From JANNOG01 sp050329415 (GTDB lineage Bacteria > Actinomycetota > Actinomycetes > Actinomycetales > JBBAYJ01): a stretch of DNA of 20,891 bases. The DNA lies in NCBI GenBank assembly GCA_050329415.1, contig JBHJOS010000006.1, forward strand, positions 1 to 20,891, in the 5' to 3' direction. The position numbers and the translations under genes are program-made. Below the pieces are notes generated by a model, which saw only the letters and a list, made by a program, of their open reading frames with translations, ran no database searches and was not told the DNA's origin. This document shows positions 7,330-15,617 of this stretch, piece after piece (position 1 is the stretch's first letter; the number at the start of each line of letters is the position of its first letter).

Positions 7330-7407
7330 GCCCGCGCCGGGCCGGGAGCAGGTCTCGCCCACCACGACCGCCGCCACCACCGGGGTTTCCGCCGCCGCCG
7401 GAGGTCG

Positions 7408-7434
7408 TTGCGAAGTGCAACTTGCGCTCTGCAA
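7408..7434. promoter_or_regulatory. Tandem TTGC-N5-GCAA sites upstream of the carboxylase gene
   Basis: Two inverted repeats of identical design sit side by side: TTGC-GAAGT-GCAA (7408-7420) and TTGC-GCTCT-GCAA (7422-7434), offset by 14 bases. The half-sites resemble the TTTGC/GCAAA half-sites of ScfR-type short-chain acyl-CoA regulators (RamB, PrpR, PccR), which control acetate, propionate and propionyl-CoA carboxylase genes in other bacteria. The sites lie about 160-185 bases upstream of the acyl-CoA carboxylase start. The regulator gene is not in the window. The pattern is seen directly; the regulator assignment is inference. Confidence 0.5.
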
Positions 7435-7494
7435 CAGTGTGGGAGGGGAAGGTCCGGCGGCGACGGCCCCGCGGTGGCACCCGGGCACGAGGCG

Positions 7495-8655
7495 TCAGCG
7501 GCCGGCGAGTCCGCTCGCCACCACCGACAGCGCCTGGGTCGCGATCTCCTGCTCCTCGTCCGTCGGGACGACGAGCGCCGCGACGGGGCTGCCCTCGACG
7601 GTGACCGGCACGGGGTCCCGGCAGTCCTTGTCCACGGCCGCGTTCCGGGCGGGGTCGAGGACGATCCCCAGGCTGTCCAGCCCGGCCAGCACCAGCTCCC
7701 GCACCTCGGGCGCGCGCTCGCCGACCCCGCCCGTGAAGGCGATGGCATCGAGGCCGCCGAGAGTCACCGCGTACGCCCCCAGGTAGTGCCGGATGCGATG
7801 GGCGTAGACGTCGAGCGCGAACCGGGCCGCCTCGTCGCCGGCATCGGCGCGGGCGCTCACGGCCCGCATGTCCGAGTCGCCGCACAGGCCCCTCATCCCG
7901 CTCGCCGTGTTGAGCGCCGCCTCGACCGCCTCGGTGCTCATCCCGGCCACCCGCGCCAGGTGGCCGAACACCGCCGGGTCGACGTCGCCGGACCGCGTTC
8001 CCATGACGAGCCCCGGCAACGGTGTCAGGCCCATCGACGTGTCGACGCTGCGACCGCCGAGCACCGCGCACGCGCTGGCCCCGTTGCCGAGGTGCAGCAC
8101 GACGACCCGGGTCTCGTGCAGGTCCGCGCCCCGGTCCTCGGCCAGCCACGCGGCCGCCCGCCGGGACACGTACGCGTGCGACGTGCCGTGGAAGCCGTAC
8201 CGGCGCACCCCGTACCGGGTCTCCCATTCCCGGGGCACCGCGTACACCCGGTGCGCGGGGGGGATGGTGGCGTGGAACGCGGTGTCGAAGACCGCCACCT
8301 GGGGCACGTCGGGGAAGCTCGCCCGGGCCGAGCGGATGCCCTGGGCGTTGGCCGGGTTGTGCAGCGGGGCGAGCACGGCGAGCCGGTCGATCTCGGCGAG
8401 CAGCTCCTCCGTCACCAGTTGGGGTCGGACCAGGTCGGCGCCGCCGTGGACCACCCGGTGCCCCACCGCGACCAGCGGACTGTCGCCGAGGTGACCGGCC
8501 ACCTCGCCGGCCACCGTCCGCAGCGCCGTGTCGTGGTCGGCCACCCCGGTGCCGATGCCCGCGACCTGGCCCCGGGCGGCGCGTCCGGCTCCGGTCGGGT
8601 CGACGAGCTGGTACTTGACGGAGGAGGAGCCGCAGTTGAGGACGAGGACGGTCAC
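7495..8655 (-). CDS. ackA: Acetate kinase
   Basis: The 386-aa cytosolic enzyme interconverts acetate + ATP and acetyl phosphate + ADP. Family motifs are present in order: VLVLNCGSSSVKYQL at the N-terminus, GHRVVHGG, FDTAFHATIPP, RRYGFHGTSHAYVS, VVLHLGNGASACAV, the long loop from DTSMGLTPLPG to RSGDVDP, and AFTGGVGERAPEVR near the end. The length is normal for the family. The start is the GTG at 8653-8655: its GTGA overlaps the TGA of pta by 4 bases (8652-8655), which implies translational coupling, and the protein then begins one residue before the conserved strand. Reading frame continues open upstream, but that part is only the shadow of pta. The pair forms the acetyl-CoA to acetate overflow and acetate-assimilation route. 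Confidence 0.96.
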   Translation of the reverse strand: MTVLVLNCGSSSVKYQLVDPTGAGRAARGQVAGIGTGVADHDTALRTVAGEVAGHLGDSPLVAVGHRVVHGGADLVRPQLVTEELLAEIDRLAVLAPLHNPANAQGIRSARASFPDVPQVAVFDTAFHATIPPAHRVYAVPREWETRYGVRRYGFHGTSHAYVSRRAAAWLAEDRGADLHETRVVVLHLGNGASACAVLGGRSVDTSMGLTPLPGLVMGTRSGDVDPAVFGHLARVAGMSTEAVEAALNTASGMRGLCGDSDMRAVSARADAGDEAARFALDVYAHRIRHYLGAYAVTLGGLDAIAFTGGVGERAPEVRELVLAGLDSLGIVLDPARNAAVDKDCRDPVPVTVEGSPVAALVVPTDEEQEIATQALSVVASGLAGR

Positions 8656-10769
8656 GCGTGCTCCTTCTCCTGCTGGGCCTGGACCGCCGTCACGGCGATG
8701 GTCATGGCGATGTCGTCCACGGTGGCCCCCCGGGACAGGTCGTTGACCGGCTTGTTGAGGCCCTGGAGGACCGGTCCGACCGCGGTCGCGCCGGCGCTGC
8801 GCTGCACCGCCTTGTAGGTGTTGTTGCCGGTGTTGAGGTCCGGGAAGACGAGCACCGTGGCGCGGCCCGCGACGGGGGAGTCCGGTGCCTTCGTGTGGCC
8901 GACGTCCGGGTCGACGGCGGCGTCGTACTGCAGCGGGCCGTCGACGGGCAGGTCCGGGGCGCGCTCGCGGACCAGGGCGGTGGCCGCGCGGACCTTCTCG
9001 ACCTCCGCGCCCGCCCCCGACTCCCCGGTCGAGTACGACAGCAGTGCCACCCGCGGCTCCACCCCGAACGCCCGGGCGGTCGCGGCGGACGACACCGCGA
9101 TGTCGGCCAGCTGCTCGGCGGTCGGGTCGGGGACGACGGCGCAGTCCCCGTACACCAGCACCCGGTCCGGCAGCAGCATGAAGAACACGCTGGACACCAC
9201 GTCGACGCCCGGGACGGTCCGGATGACCTCGAACGCCGGGCGGATGGTGTGCGCGGTGGTGTGGACCGCGCCGGACACCATGCCGTCCGCCAGCCCCAGG
9301 TGGACCATGAGGGTGCCGAAGTACGACACGTCCGTCACCGCGTCCCATGCCCGGTCCCGGGTGATGCCCCGGTGGCGGCGCAGCTCGGCGTAGACGTCGG
9401 CGAACCGTTCCCGCAGTGGGTCGTGGACGGGGTCCACCACCCGGGCCGCGGAGACGTCCACCCCCGCCTCGGCAGCGGCCTGGGCGACCGCGCCCGGCTG
9501 GCCGAGCAGGGTGAGGTTGGCGATGCCGCGACGCAGCACCCGCTCGGCGGCCGCGAGCACGCGCGGCTCGGTGCCCTCGGGAAGCACGACGTGGCGGCGG
9601 TCGGCCTGGGCCCGCTCGATGACGTCGTGGGTGAACATCAGCGGGGTGACGGCGGTGGTCGGCTGCAGGGAGATCCGGTCGAGGATCTCCTCGGCCGGGA
9701 ACCACGTCCCGGCGTGGGCGAGCGCGGCGTCGATCTTGCGGGTGGACCCGGCCCGCATCCGGCCGCGCAGCCCGGCGACCGTGGTCGCGACCTCGAACGT
9801 CGGCATCTCGGTGAGGAGGATCGGCAGGGTCGGCGGGAAGCCGTCGACCAGGCGCCGGGTCGTCGGCTCCGGCTCGAACCCGCCGGTGAGGATGATGCCC
9901 GACGGCGTGGGGAACGTCTCGGCCCGGGCCGCGGCCAGGGTGCCGACCAGCACGTCCGAGCGGTCCCCGGGGAAGATGACGAGCGCCTCCTCCCGGAGGT
10001 GGTCGAGCATGTGCGGCAGCGTCATCGCCGCGATCACCTGGTGGGCGGCGACCCGGCCGAGGTCGGCCTCGCGCCCGCGCAGCACCCGGGCCCGGGTGGC
10101 GGTGGCGATCTGCCGGAGCGTCGGTGCCGAGAGCAGCGGCAGGTCCGGCACCACGGCGACGGTGACCTCGTCGAGGTGACGGCGCACGGCCTCGGTCACG
10201 TGGCGGCGGACGTCGCGGACGGCCTCGGGCTGGACCCGGTTCGCCACCACCGCGACGACCGGCAGGTGTGCCGCGGCCAGGGTCTCCAGCGCGTGCTCGG
10301 TCGCGGCCGCGATCTCGCCGGCCTCGCGCACCCCCGGGGCGCCGCCGTTCGAGCGGCGCGCGGAGATGATCGTCACCGCGGGCGTGCCCAGATCGAGGGC
10401 GATCGAGATGTTGATGGCGAGTTCCGTCGCGGCGCCGACGTCGGTGAAGTCGCTACCGACGACGAGGATCCCGTCGTGATCGTGGGCCAGCGCCCGGAAC
10501 CGGTCGACGATGATCTCGCGCGAGCCGGCCTCGTCGTGGTGCCGGTCGTCGTAGGTGACGCCGACGCAATCCCCCGGGTCCGGCCGCGACCCCTCGGGCA
10601 GGCGGCTCAGCAGCAGGTCGACGATGAAGTCGTCGGCGCCGTCCCGGGTGACCGGGCGGAACACCGCCGGCCGGGCGACCCGGCGGGCGAGGGCGTCGAA
10701 GAGGGCCAGGGCGAGCGCCGACTTGCCGCTGTCGGCCTCCGTGCTGAGCAGGTAGAGGGCGGACGCCAT
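8652..10769 (-). CDS. pta: Phosphate acetyltransferase (long form)
   Basis: At 705 aa this is the long Pta. Residues 1 to about 220 form a BioD-like P-loop domain beginning ALYLLSTEADSGKSALALAL; a DRTGG-type regulatory domain follows (about 220-345); the catalytic PTA/PTB domain fills the rest. The catalytic part contains VFFMLLPDRVLVYGDCAV, ALLSYSTGESG, GPLQYDAAVD, LVFPDLNTGNNTYKAVQR and GPVLQGLNKPVNDLSRG. It interconverts acetyl-CoA and acetyl phosphate, which ackA then handles. ATG 10767-10769 is chosen because the P-loop domain starts at once and a TAGCCT -10 box lies 7 bases before it; the frame extends further upstream, but that part is antisense to the regulator gene. The gene pair is transcribed away from the LuxR/LAL regulator with a 44-bp gap. 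Confidence 0.96.
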   Translation of the reverse strand: MASALYLLSTEADSGKSALALALFDALARRVARPAVFRPVTRDGADDFIVDLLLSRLPEGSRPDPGDCVGVTYDDRHHDEAGSREIIVDRFRALAHDHDGILVVGSDFTDVGAATELAINISIALDLGTPAVTIISARRSNGGAPGVREAGEIAAATEHALETLAAAHLPVVAVVANRVQPEAVRDVRRHVTEAVRRHLDEVTVAVVPDLPLLSAPTLRQIATATRARVLRGREADLGRVAAHQVIAAMTLPHMLDHLREEALVIFPGDRSDVLVGTLAAARAETFPTPSGIILTGGFEPEPTTRRLVDGFPPTLPILLTEMPTFEVATTVAGLRGRMRAGSTRKIDAALAHAGTWFPAEEILDRISLQPTTAVTPLMFTHDVIERAQADRRHVVLPEGTEPRVLAAAERVLRRGIANLTLLGQPGAVAQAAAEAGVDVSAARVVDPVHDPLRERFADVYAELRRHRGITRDRAWDAVTDVSYFGTLMVHLGLADGMVSGAVHTTAHTIRPAFEVIRTVPGVDVVSSVFFMLLPDRVLVYGDCAVVPDPTAEQLADIAVSSAATARAFGVEPRVALLSYSTGESGAGAEVEKVRAATALVRERAPDLPVDGPLQYDAAVDPDVGHTKAPDSPVAGRATVLVFPDLNTGNNTYKAVQRSAGATAVGPVLQGLNKPVNDLSRGATVDDIAMTIAVTAVQAQQEKEHA

Positions 10770-10776
10770 GGTCGAC

Positions 10777-10782
10777 AGGCTA
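10777..10782 (-). promoter_or_regulatory. -10 element TAGCCT, likely leaderless start of pta
   Basis: On the minus strand TAGCCT is followed by 7 bases and then the pta ATG. It fits TANNNT, there is no Shine-Dalgarno sequence, and the same hexamer stands 6 bases before the last gene of the window. The pta promoter and any promoter of the divergent regulator must share the 44-bp gap and the coding ends. Confidence 0.5.
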
Positions 10783-10813
10783 GGGTCGGGGGACAGGTTC
10801 TCGAGCCCCGGCG

Positions 10814-13591
10814 GTGGCGATGTCCGTGACACCTCCGACGACCGGTCTGCGGGGGCGGCAACGGGAGCGCGAGGAGTTCGACCGGCTGCTCTCCGCGGTG
10901 CGGGCACACGACAGCCGGCGGCTGGTGGTGCGCGGCGAGCCCGGCGTGGGCAAGAGCGCGCTGCTGGACTACCTGGAGTCCGTCGCGGCGGACTGCCGGG
11001 TAGTGCGCGTGACCGGCGTGGAGTCGGAGCTGGAATTCGCCTTCGCCGGACTCCACCAGCTGTGCGCCCCGATGCTCGACCACATCGACCGGTTGCCGGA
11101 CCCCCAGCGCGACGCCCTCGGGACGGCACTCGGCATCACCACGGGTGTTGCACCGGACCGGTTCCTCGTCGGCCTGGCGACCCTCAGCCTGCTCTCCGAT
11201 GCCGCGGAGCAGCAGCCGCTGGTCTGTCTGGTCGACGACGCGCAGTGGCTCGACCGGGCGTCGGCGCAGGTGCTCGCCTTCGTGGCGCGGCGACTGCTGG
11301 CCGAGGCGGTCGCCGTGGTCTTCGCGGTGCGGGAACCGCATGCCGAGGAGGAACTGGCGGGGCTGCCGGTGCTGACGGTCGAGGGGCTGTCGGACGAGGA
11401 CGCCCGGGCACTGCTCGACGCCGCCACCCTCGGGCGGATGGACGAGCGGGTGCGGGACCGGGTCGTGGCCGAGGCGCGGGGCAACCCGCTGGCGTTGCTG
11501 GAGCTGCCGCGGGGTCTCGGCGCGGCCGAGCTCGCGGGCGGGTTCGGCCGTCCCGACGCCCAACCGCTGGCCGGGCGGATCGAGCGGAGCTTCCTCCGCC
11601 GGCTGGAGTCGCTGCCGGGCGAGACCCGGCGACTGCTGCTGCTCGCGGCGGCGGAGCCGCTCGGTGACCCGCTGCTGTTCTGGCGGGCGGCCGAGCATCT
11701 CGCGCTCCGGCCTGGTGCTCTGTTGCCGGCCGAGGCGGCCGGGGTCCTCGAGATCGGCGCCCGGGTGAGGTTCCGGCACCCGCTGGTGCGCTCGGCGGCG
11801 TACCGGTCGGCCGACGCCGCCGGGCGCCGCGAGGTGCACGGTGCGCTGGCCGCGGTGACCGACCCGGCGATCGACCCGGAGCGCCGCGCCTGGCACTGCG
11901 CCCAGGCCGCGAGCGGGCCCGACGAGGAGGTCGCGGGCAACCTGGAGCGGTCCGCGGACCGGGCGCAGGCCCGGGGCGGTGTCGCCGCCGCGGCCGCGTT
12001 CCTGCGTCGCGCGGCCGAGCTCACTCCCGACCCCGCCCGGCGCGGTGCCCGGGCGATCGCCGCGGCGGAGTTGCTGCTCGAGGCCGCCGCCCCGGAGGTC
12101 GCCGCGGACCTCCTCGCGGCCGCCGGGATCAGCCCCCTCGACGAGCTGCAGAGGGCTCGCGTCGCCCGGTTGCGAGCCCAGATCGTCTTCGTGCGGCGAC
12201 GTGGGTGCGACGCGCCGCCTCTGCTGCTCGAAGCGGCGCAGCGGCTCCAGCCCCTCGATGCCAGGCTGGCCCGGGACACCTACCTCGATGCCTTCGGGGC
12301 TGCCGTCTTCGCCGGTCGCCTGGCCGAGCCCGGTGAGATGGGGCGGATCGCGGCGGCAGCGCGCACGGCTCCGGCGGCAGATGACCCGCCGCGGCCGGAG
12401 GACGTGTTGCTGGACGGGCTCACGGTCCGGTTCACCGAGGGCTATGCGGCGGGCGTGCCGCCCCTGCGCCGCGCGCTCGGGGCGTTCCGGGACGCGATAG
12501 GCCGGGGCGACGCCGCGCTCCTGTCGCGCATGTGGCTCGTGTGGATGCTCGCCGCCGAGCTGGCCGACGCCGAGATGGGACTGTCGCTCGCGCGGGGCGC
12601 GGCACAGCTCGCCCAGGAGGCCGGGGCACTGGCCGGCGTGCCCGTGACCATGGAGCATCAGGCGGCAGTGCTCATCTACTCCGGTCGCCTGCGAGAGGCG
12701 TCCGCGCTCGTCGACGACGGTCCCGCGATCGCGGCGGCGACCGGGGCCGCGCCCTTCCGGTTCAGCGCCATGCTCCTCGCTGCCTGGAGCGGGGACGACG
12801 TCCGGGCTGCGGCGCTGACCAGCTCCTACGTGTCCGAGGCGCAGGCGCGGGGCGAGGGGCACCTGATCTCCTTCGCCGCATACACCAACGCCGTGCTCCA
12901 CGCCGGCCACGGCCGCTCGGAGCAGGCACTGGCCGCCGCCCGCGAGGCGTGCGAGCACGACGACCTCGTCGTCCACAACTTGTCCTTGGCCGAGGTCGTG
13001 GAGGCAGGTGCGCGTCACGGCAGCCAGGACGAGGCCGAACGTGCGCTGGGGCTGCTCGAGGACCGCACCCGCGCGACCGGCACCGAGTTCGGCGTCGCCA
13101 TCGCGGCCTTGTCCCGGGCGCTGCTGCGCACGGGTGCCGAGGCGGAGTCCGGCTACCGCGAGGCCGTCGAGCGCATGGGACTCGGCAGCGCGCGGTTGCA
13201 CCTGGCCCGTGCTCACCTGGTGTACGGCGAGTGGCTCCGCCGGGAGAACCGCCGGGTCGACGCCCGCGAGCAGTTGCGCGTCGCGCACTCGATGTTCGAC
13301 TCCTTCGGGGTGCGCGGCTTCGCCGAGCGCGCCCGCCGCGAGCTGGCCGCCACGGGCGGGACCGTCCCTGTGCGCGCAGCCGAGCCGTCCGACGTCCTCA
13401 CCGCCCAGGAGGCGCACATCGCGCGGCTCGCCGCCGAGGGCCACACGAATCCCGAGATCGCCGCGCGGCTGTTCGTCAGCCCGCGGACCGTCGAGTACCA
13501 CCTGGGCAAGGTCTACCCCAAGCTGGGGATCGGTTCGCGTCGGGAGCTGCGCACGGCGCTCCCGGGACGCCCGGCGGCCGCACAGCTCTAG
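10814..13591 (+). CDS. LuxR-family LAL-type ATP-binding transcriptional regulator
   Basis: The 925-aa protein has the MalT/LAL layout. An N-terminal ATPase begins LRGRQREREEFDRLL, with Walker A GEPGVGKSA at 41-49 and Walker B PLVCLVDDAQWLD at about 135-147. A long helical (TPR-like) middle region, rich in Ala, Leu and Glu, follows. The C-terminal LuxR helix-turn-helix spans about 860-915 (LTAQEAHIARLAAEGHTNPEIAARLFVSPRTVEYHLGKVYPKLG). The product should be a cytosolic activator that binds an unknown ligand and ATP. Start codons GTG 10814 and ATG 10820 are both possible; neither has a clear ribosome site. It is divergent from pta-ackA, so control of that operon is a fair hypothesis but is not shown by the sequence. 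A long antisense reading frame through it is a GC-content artefact. Confidence 0.93.
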   Translation: MAMSVTPPTTGLRGRQREREEFDRLLSAVRAHDSRRLVVRGEPGVGKSALLDYLESVAADCRVVRVTGVESELEFAFAGLHQLCAPMLDHIDRLPDPQRDALGTALGITTGVAPDRFLVGLATLSLLSDAAEQQPLVCLVDDAQWLDRASAQVLAFVARRLLAEAVAVVFAVREPHAEEELAGLPVLTVEGLSDEDARALLDAATLGRMDERVRDRVVAEARGNPLALLELPRGLGAAELAGGFGRPDAQPLAGRIERSFLRRLESLPGETRRLLLLAAAEPLGDPLLFWRAAEHLALRPGALLPAEAAGVLEIGARVRFRHPLVRSAAYRSADAAGRREVHGALAAVTDPAIDPERRAWHCAQAASGPDEEVAGNLERSADRAQARGGVAAAAAFLRRAAELTPDPARRGARAIAAAELLLEAAAPEVAADLLAAAGISPLDELQRARVARLRAQIVFVRRRGCDAPPLLLEAAQRLQPLDARLARDTYLDAFGAAVFAGRLAEPGEMGRIAAAARTAPAADDPPRPEDVLLDGLTVRFTEGYAAGVPPLRRALGAFRDAIGRGDAALLSRMWLVWMLAAELADAEMGLSLARGAAQLAQEAGALAGVPVTMEHQAAVLIYSGRLREASALVDDGPAIAAATGAAPFRFSAMLLAAWSGDDVRAAALTSSYVSEAQARGEGHLISFAAYTNAVLHAGHGRSEQALAAAREACEHDDLVVHNLSLAEVVEAGARHGSQDEAERALGLLEDRTRATGTEFGVAIAALSRALLRTGAEAESGYREAVERMGLGSARLHLARAHLVYGEWLRRENRRVDAREQLRVAHSMFDSFGVRGFAERARRELAATGGTVPVRAAEPSDVLTAQEAHIARLAAEGHTNPEIAARLFVSPRTVEYHLGKVYPKLGIGSRRELRTALPGRPAAAQL

Positions 13592-13603
13592 GGCCGGGGA
13601 CCC

Positions 13604-13618
13604 GGCACCACCGGTGCC
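13604..13618 (+). terminator. Possible hairpin terminator after the LuxR/LAL gene
   Basis: GGCACC-ACC-GGTGCC forms a 6-bp stem with a 3-base loop 12 bases after the regulator's TAG. A C-rich run follows instead of a T-run, so it is not a classical intrinsic terminator, though such hairpins are used in high-GC actinobacteria. Confidence 0.35.
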
Positions 13619-13635
13619 TCCCCCCGGGGCGGACC

Positions 13636-13664
13636 GGGCACTGACTGGGCACTGACTGGGGACT
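13636..13664. repeat. Tandem 11-bp direct repeat GGGCACTGACT
   Basis: GGGCACTGACT occurs at 13636-13646 and again at 13647-13657 with no gap, followed by a degenerate start of a third unit (GGGGACT, 13658-13664). It lies between the LuxR/LAL gene and the hydrolase gene, about 85-110 bases before the hydrolase start. The unit is about one helical turn, so it could be a binding site or simply slippage-generated. Confidence 0.55.
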
Positions 13665-13685
13665 CCGACGGATGCCCGGGAGACC

Positions 13686-13721
13686 GGTCGGGCGCGACGG
13701 TTCTTGGTGTCACGCCCGACC
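13686..13721. promoter_or_regulatory. Stem-loop / operator-like inverted repeat before the hydrolase gene
   Basis: GGTCGGGCG (13686-13694) and CGCCCGACC (13713-13721) are perfect 9-bp arms separated by 18 bases. The right arm is embedded in GGTGTCACGCCCGACC. A similar element, with TGGTCACGCCCGGACC, occurs before the SDR gene at 19085-19119. It could be a regulator site or an RNA hairpin in the hydrolase leader. Confidence 0.4.
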
Positions 13722-13746
13722 CACTCTCGGCACCAGGAGATCCCGC

Positions 13747-14475
13747 ATGATCCCCAACCCCCCCGTCGTCGTGCTCGTACACGGCGCGTTCGCGGAGTCC
13801 GCGAGCTGGGACCCCGTCATCCCGCTCCTGAGCGAGCAGTCCCTCGACGTCGTCGCCGTCGCCAACCCGCTGCGCGGCGTGACGGCCGACGCCGCGTACC
13901 TGAGCGACGTCGTCGCCGGCCTCGGCCGGCCGGTCGTGCTGGTCGGCCACTCCTACGGCGGCCTCGTCATCACGGCGGCGGCCGACGGCGACGACGCGGT
14001 GACCGCGCTCGTGTACGTGGCCGCTTTCGCGCCGGACCACGGCGAGTCGGCCATCGAGCTCTCGGGCCGGTTCCCCGGTAGCACCCTCGGGGACACCCTG
14101 CTGAGGTACCACCTGACCGGGGACGGCGACGAGGTCCGGATCGATCCGGCGAGGTTCCACGACCAGTTCGCCGCCGACGTCCCGGCCGACCGGGCGGCGC
14201 TCATGGCGGTCACGCAGCGTCCCGTCACCGTCGCCGCCCTCACCGAGGGGCTGACCTCGGCCGAGCCTGCGTGGCGGCGGCTGCCGTCCTGGTTCGTCTT
14301 CGGCGACCTCGACCGCAACATCCCCGTCGCCCAGCTGCGCGCCATGGCCGAGCGGGCCGGGGCGCGCGGGGTCCGCGAGGTCGCCGGGGCGTCGCACGCG
14401 ATCACCGTGTCGCAGCCGGGGCCGGTCGCCGACGCCGTCCTGACGGCCGTCCGCGAGACCGCGGGGGTGCGGTGA
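13747..14475 (+). CDS. Alpha/beta hydrolase
   Basis: The 242-aa protein is a compact alpha/beta hydrolase of the EstC/hydroxynitrile-lyase-like group. VVLVHGAFAESASWDPVI at 8-25 carries the oxyanion-hole HG, VLVGHSYGGLV at 64-74 holds the nucleophile Ser69, WFVFGDLDRNIP at 182-193 supplies the acid (Asp187 or Asp189), and GASHAIT at 214-220 gives the catalytic His217. There is no signal peptide, so it is cytosolic; the substrate is unknown. ATG 13747 is chosen over earlier in-frame codons because AGGAGA lies just upstream and the domain starts at once. Its TGA overlaps the ATG of the truncated ABC gene (ATGA, 14473-14477 region), so the two were once translationally coupled. Confidence 0.9.
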   Translation: MIPNPPVVVLVHGAFAESASWDPVIPLLSEQSLDVVAVANPLRGVTADAAYLSDVVAGLGRPVVLVGHSYGGLVITAAADGDDAVTALVYVAAFAPDHGESAIELSGRFPGSTLGDTLLRYHLTGDGDEVRIDPARFHDQFAADVPADRAALMAVTQRPVTVAALTEGLTSAEPAWRRLPSWFVFGDLDRNIPVAQLRAMAERAGARGVREVAGASHAITVSQPGPVADAVLTAVRETAGVR

Positions 14476-14768
14476 TGGACATGATCGACGTGACCTCCCT
14501 GACCAAGCGGTACGGCGGCCGCGCCGCCGTGTCCGACGTCTCGTTCCACTGCCCGCCGGGCACGGTGACGGGCTTCCTCGGGCCCAACGGCGCCGGCAAG
14601 TCGACGACGCTGCGGATGCTCATCGGGCTGAGCCCGCCGGACTCCGGGACGGCCACCGTCACCGGTGTCCCGTTCCGGCGCCTGCCGAACCCCGGTCGCG
14701 TGGTCGGCGCCATCGCCTGGGATTTCGCCGAACGTCATCCGAACCCACCCGCCCGCACGAGTCCCTGA
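14475..14768 (+). pseudogene. Truncated ABC transporter ATPase (N-terminal third only)
   Basis: The reading frame opens as a normal ABC ATPase: VTSLTKRYGGRAAVSDVSF, then FLGPNGAGKSTT with Walker A at about 36-44, then PDSGTATVTG. It follows the intact ATPase at 19946-20692 almost residue for residue up to NPGRVVGA at residue 79 (base 14711). After that come 18 unrelated residues (IAWDFAERHPNPPARTSP) and a stop. The Q-loop, ABC signature, Walker B and H-loop are all absent, so it cannot work as an ATPase. The expected permease gene is missing too; the MerR gene follows directly. A deletion ending just upstream of merR is the simplest explanation. The start overlaps the hydrolase stop. Confidence 0.88.
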
Positions 14769-14783
14769 GAAGAAGGAGCCACG

Positions 14784-15617
14784 ATGGCCTGGAGCACACG
14801 TGAGCTGGCCGAGCTCGCCGGGACGACCGTGCGAGCGGTGCGGCACTACCACGCCGTCGGGCTTCTCGAGGAACCTCGGCGCCGCACCAACGGCTACAAG
14901 GAGTACGGCGTGGCCCACCTGGTGCGGACCGTCCGCATCAGGCGCCTCACCGACCTGGGCTTCTCCCTGGCCCAGGTCGCCGAGATGGGTGACGCCGACG
15001 AGCACCCGCACGAGGCGCTCGAGAACCTCCGGACCGAGCTCGCCCAGAACCTCGAACGGCTCCACCGGGTCCGCACCGAGGTGGCCCAGATCCTGGCCCT
15101 CGCCGCCCCGACGGACCTCCCACCCGGGTTGTCCACCGCCATCGGCACCGTGGACCTGTCCGACGCCGACCGCTCCCTCCTCGTCGTCATGAGCCGGGTG
15201 CTCGAGCCCGACCTGCTGATGGGCCTGGTCGACCTCTTGAAGGTTCTGCCCGCCGACCCGGCGACCCACCTGTTCGACGAGCTCCCCGCCGACGCCGACG
15301 AGACACTCCGCCGCGACCTCGCCGACCAGCTGTTCTCACGGGAGCCGGCCGTCCTGGCCCTGCTGCCCGGGGTCCTCGACGCCACCGGTGCCGACACGTC
15401 GGACTCTGCCCGACGCACGATCGGCCGGGCACTCGACGACCTCTACAACCCCGCTCAGGTCGACGTCCTGCGTCGGGTCCGCCGCCTGCGCCTCGCATCC
15501 CGACCGGTCCGGCCGCGCGCGACATCAGCTCACACGTCGACCATGCCCCAGGCGCACGGACTTCTACCCACCTACGTCCCGACCCGGGGACCCCGACCGA
15601 CGAGGAGCACGCCATGA
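14784..15617 (+). CDS. MerR-family transcriptional regulator
   Basis: The 277-aa protein opens with the MerR winged helix (WSTRELAELAGTTVRAVRHYHAVGLLEEPRR, residues 3-33), followed by NGYKEYGVAHLVRTVRIRRLTDLGFSLAQVAEM, the second wing and start of the dimerisation helix. A long acidic C-terminal domain (about 130-235) replaces the short metal-binding tails of classical MerR proteins, so a small-molecule effector is more likely than a metal. AAGGAG stands 7 bases before ATG 14784. Its last codons overlap the Rid gene by ATGA. The C-terminal third is matched by a gene fragment at 17954-18256 at roughly 80 per cent or better by eye. The last 40 residues are low-complexity and may be a run-on. 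Confidence 0.9.
   Translation: MAWSTRELAELAGTTVRAVRHYHAVGLLEEPRRRTNGYKEYGVAHLVRTVRIRRLTDLGFSLAQVAEMGDADEHPHEALENLRTELAQNLERLHRVRTEVAQILALAAPTDLPPGLSTAIGTVDLSDADRSLLVVMSRVLEPDLLMGLVDLLKVLPADPATHLFDELPADADETLRRDLADQLFSREPAVLALLPGVLDATGADTSDSARRTIGRALDDLYNPAQVDVLRRVRRLRLASRPVRPRATSAHTSTMPQAHGLLPTYVPTRGPRPTRSTP

Noticed and set aside
8656..9705. Upstream extension of the acetate kinase frame
   Set aside because: It lies inside pta in another frame; the GTG at 8655 overlaps the pta stop by GTGA and begins directly at the kinase motif.
10607..13501. Open frame of about 960 codons antisense to the LuxR/LAL gene
   Set aside because: It is the high-GC mirror frame of a gene with clear motifs; its translation is Arg/Gln/Pro-rich with no domain, and its end overlaps pta in a wrong frame.
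13604..13618. Strong intrinsic terminator
   Set aside because: The hairpin is real but short and lacks a T-run, so it is listed only as possible.
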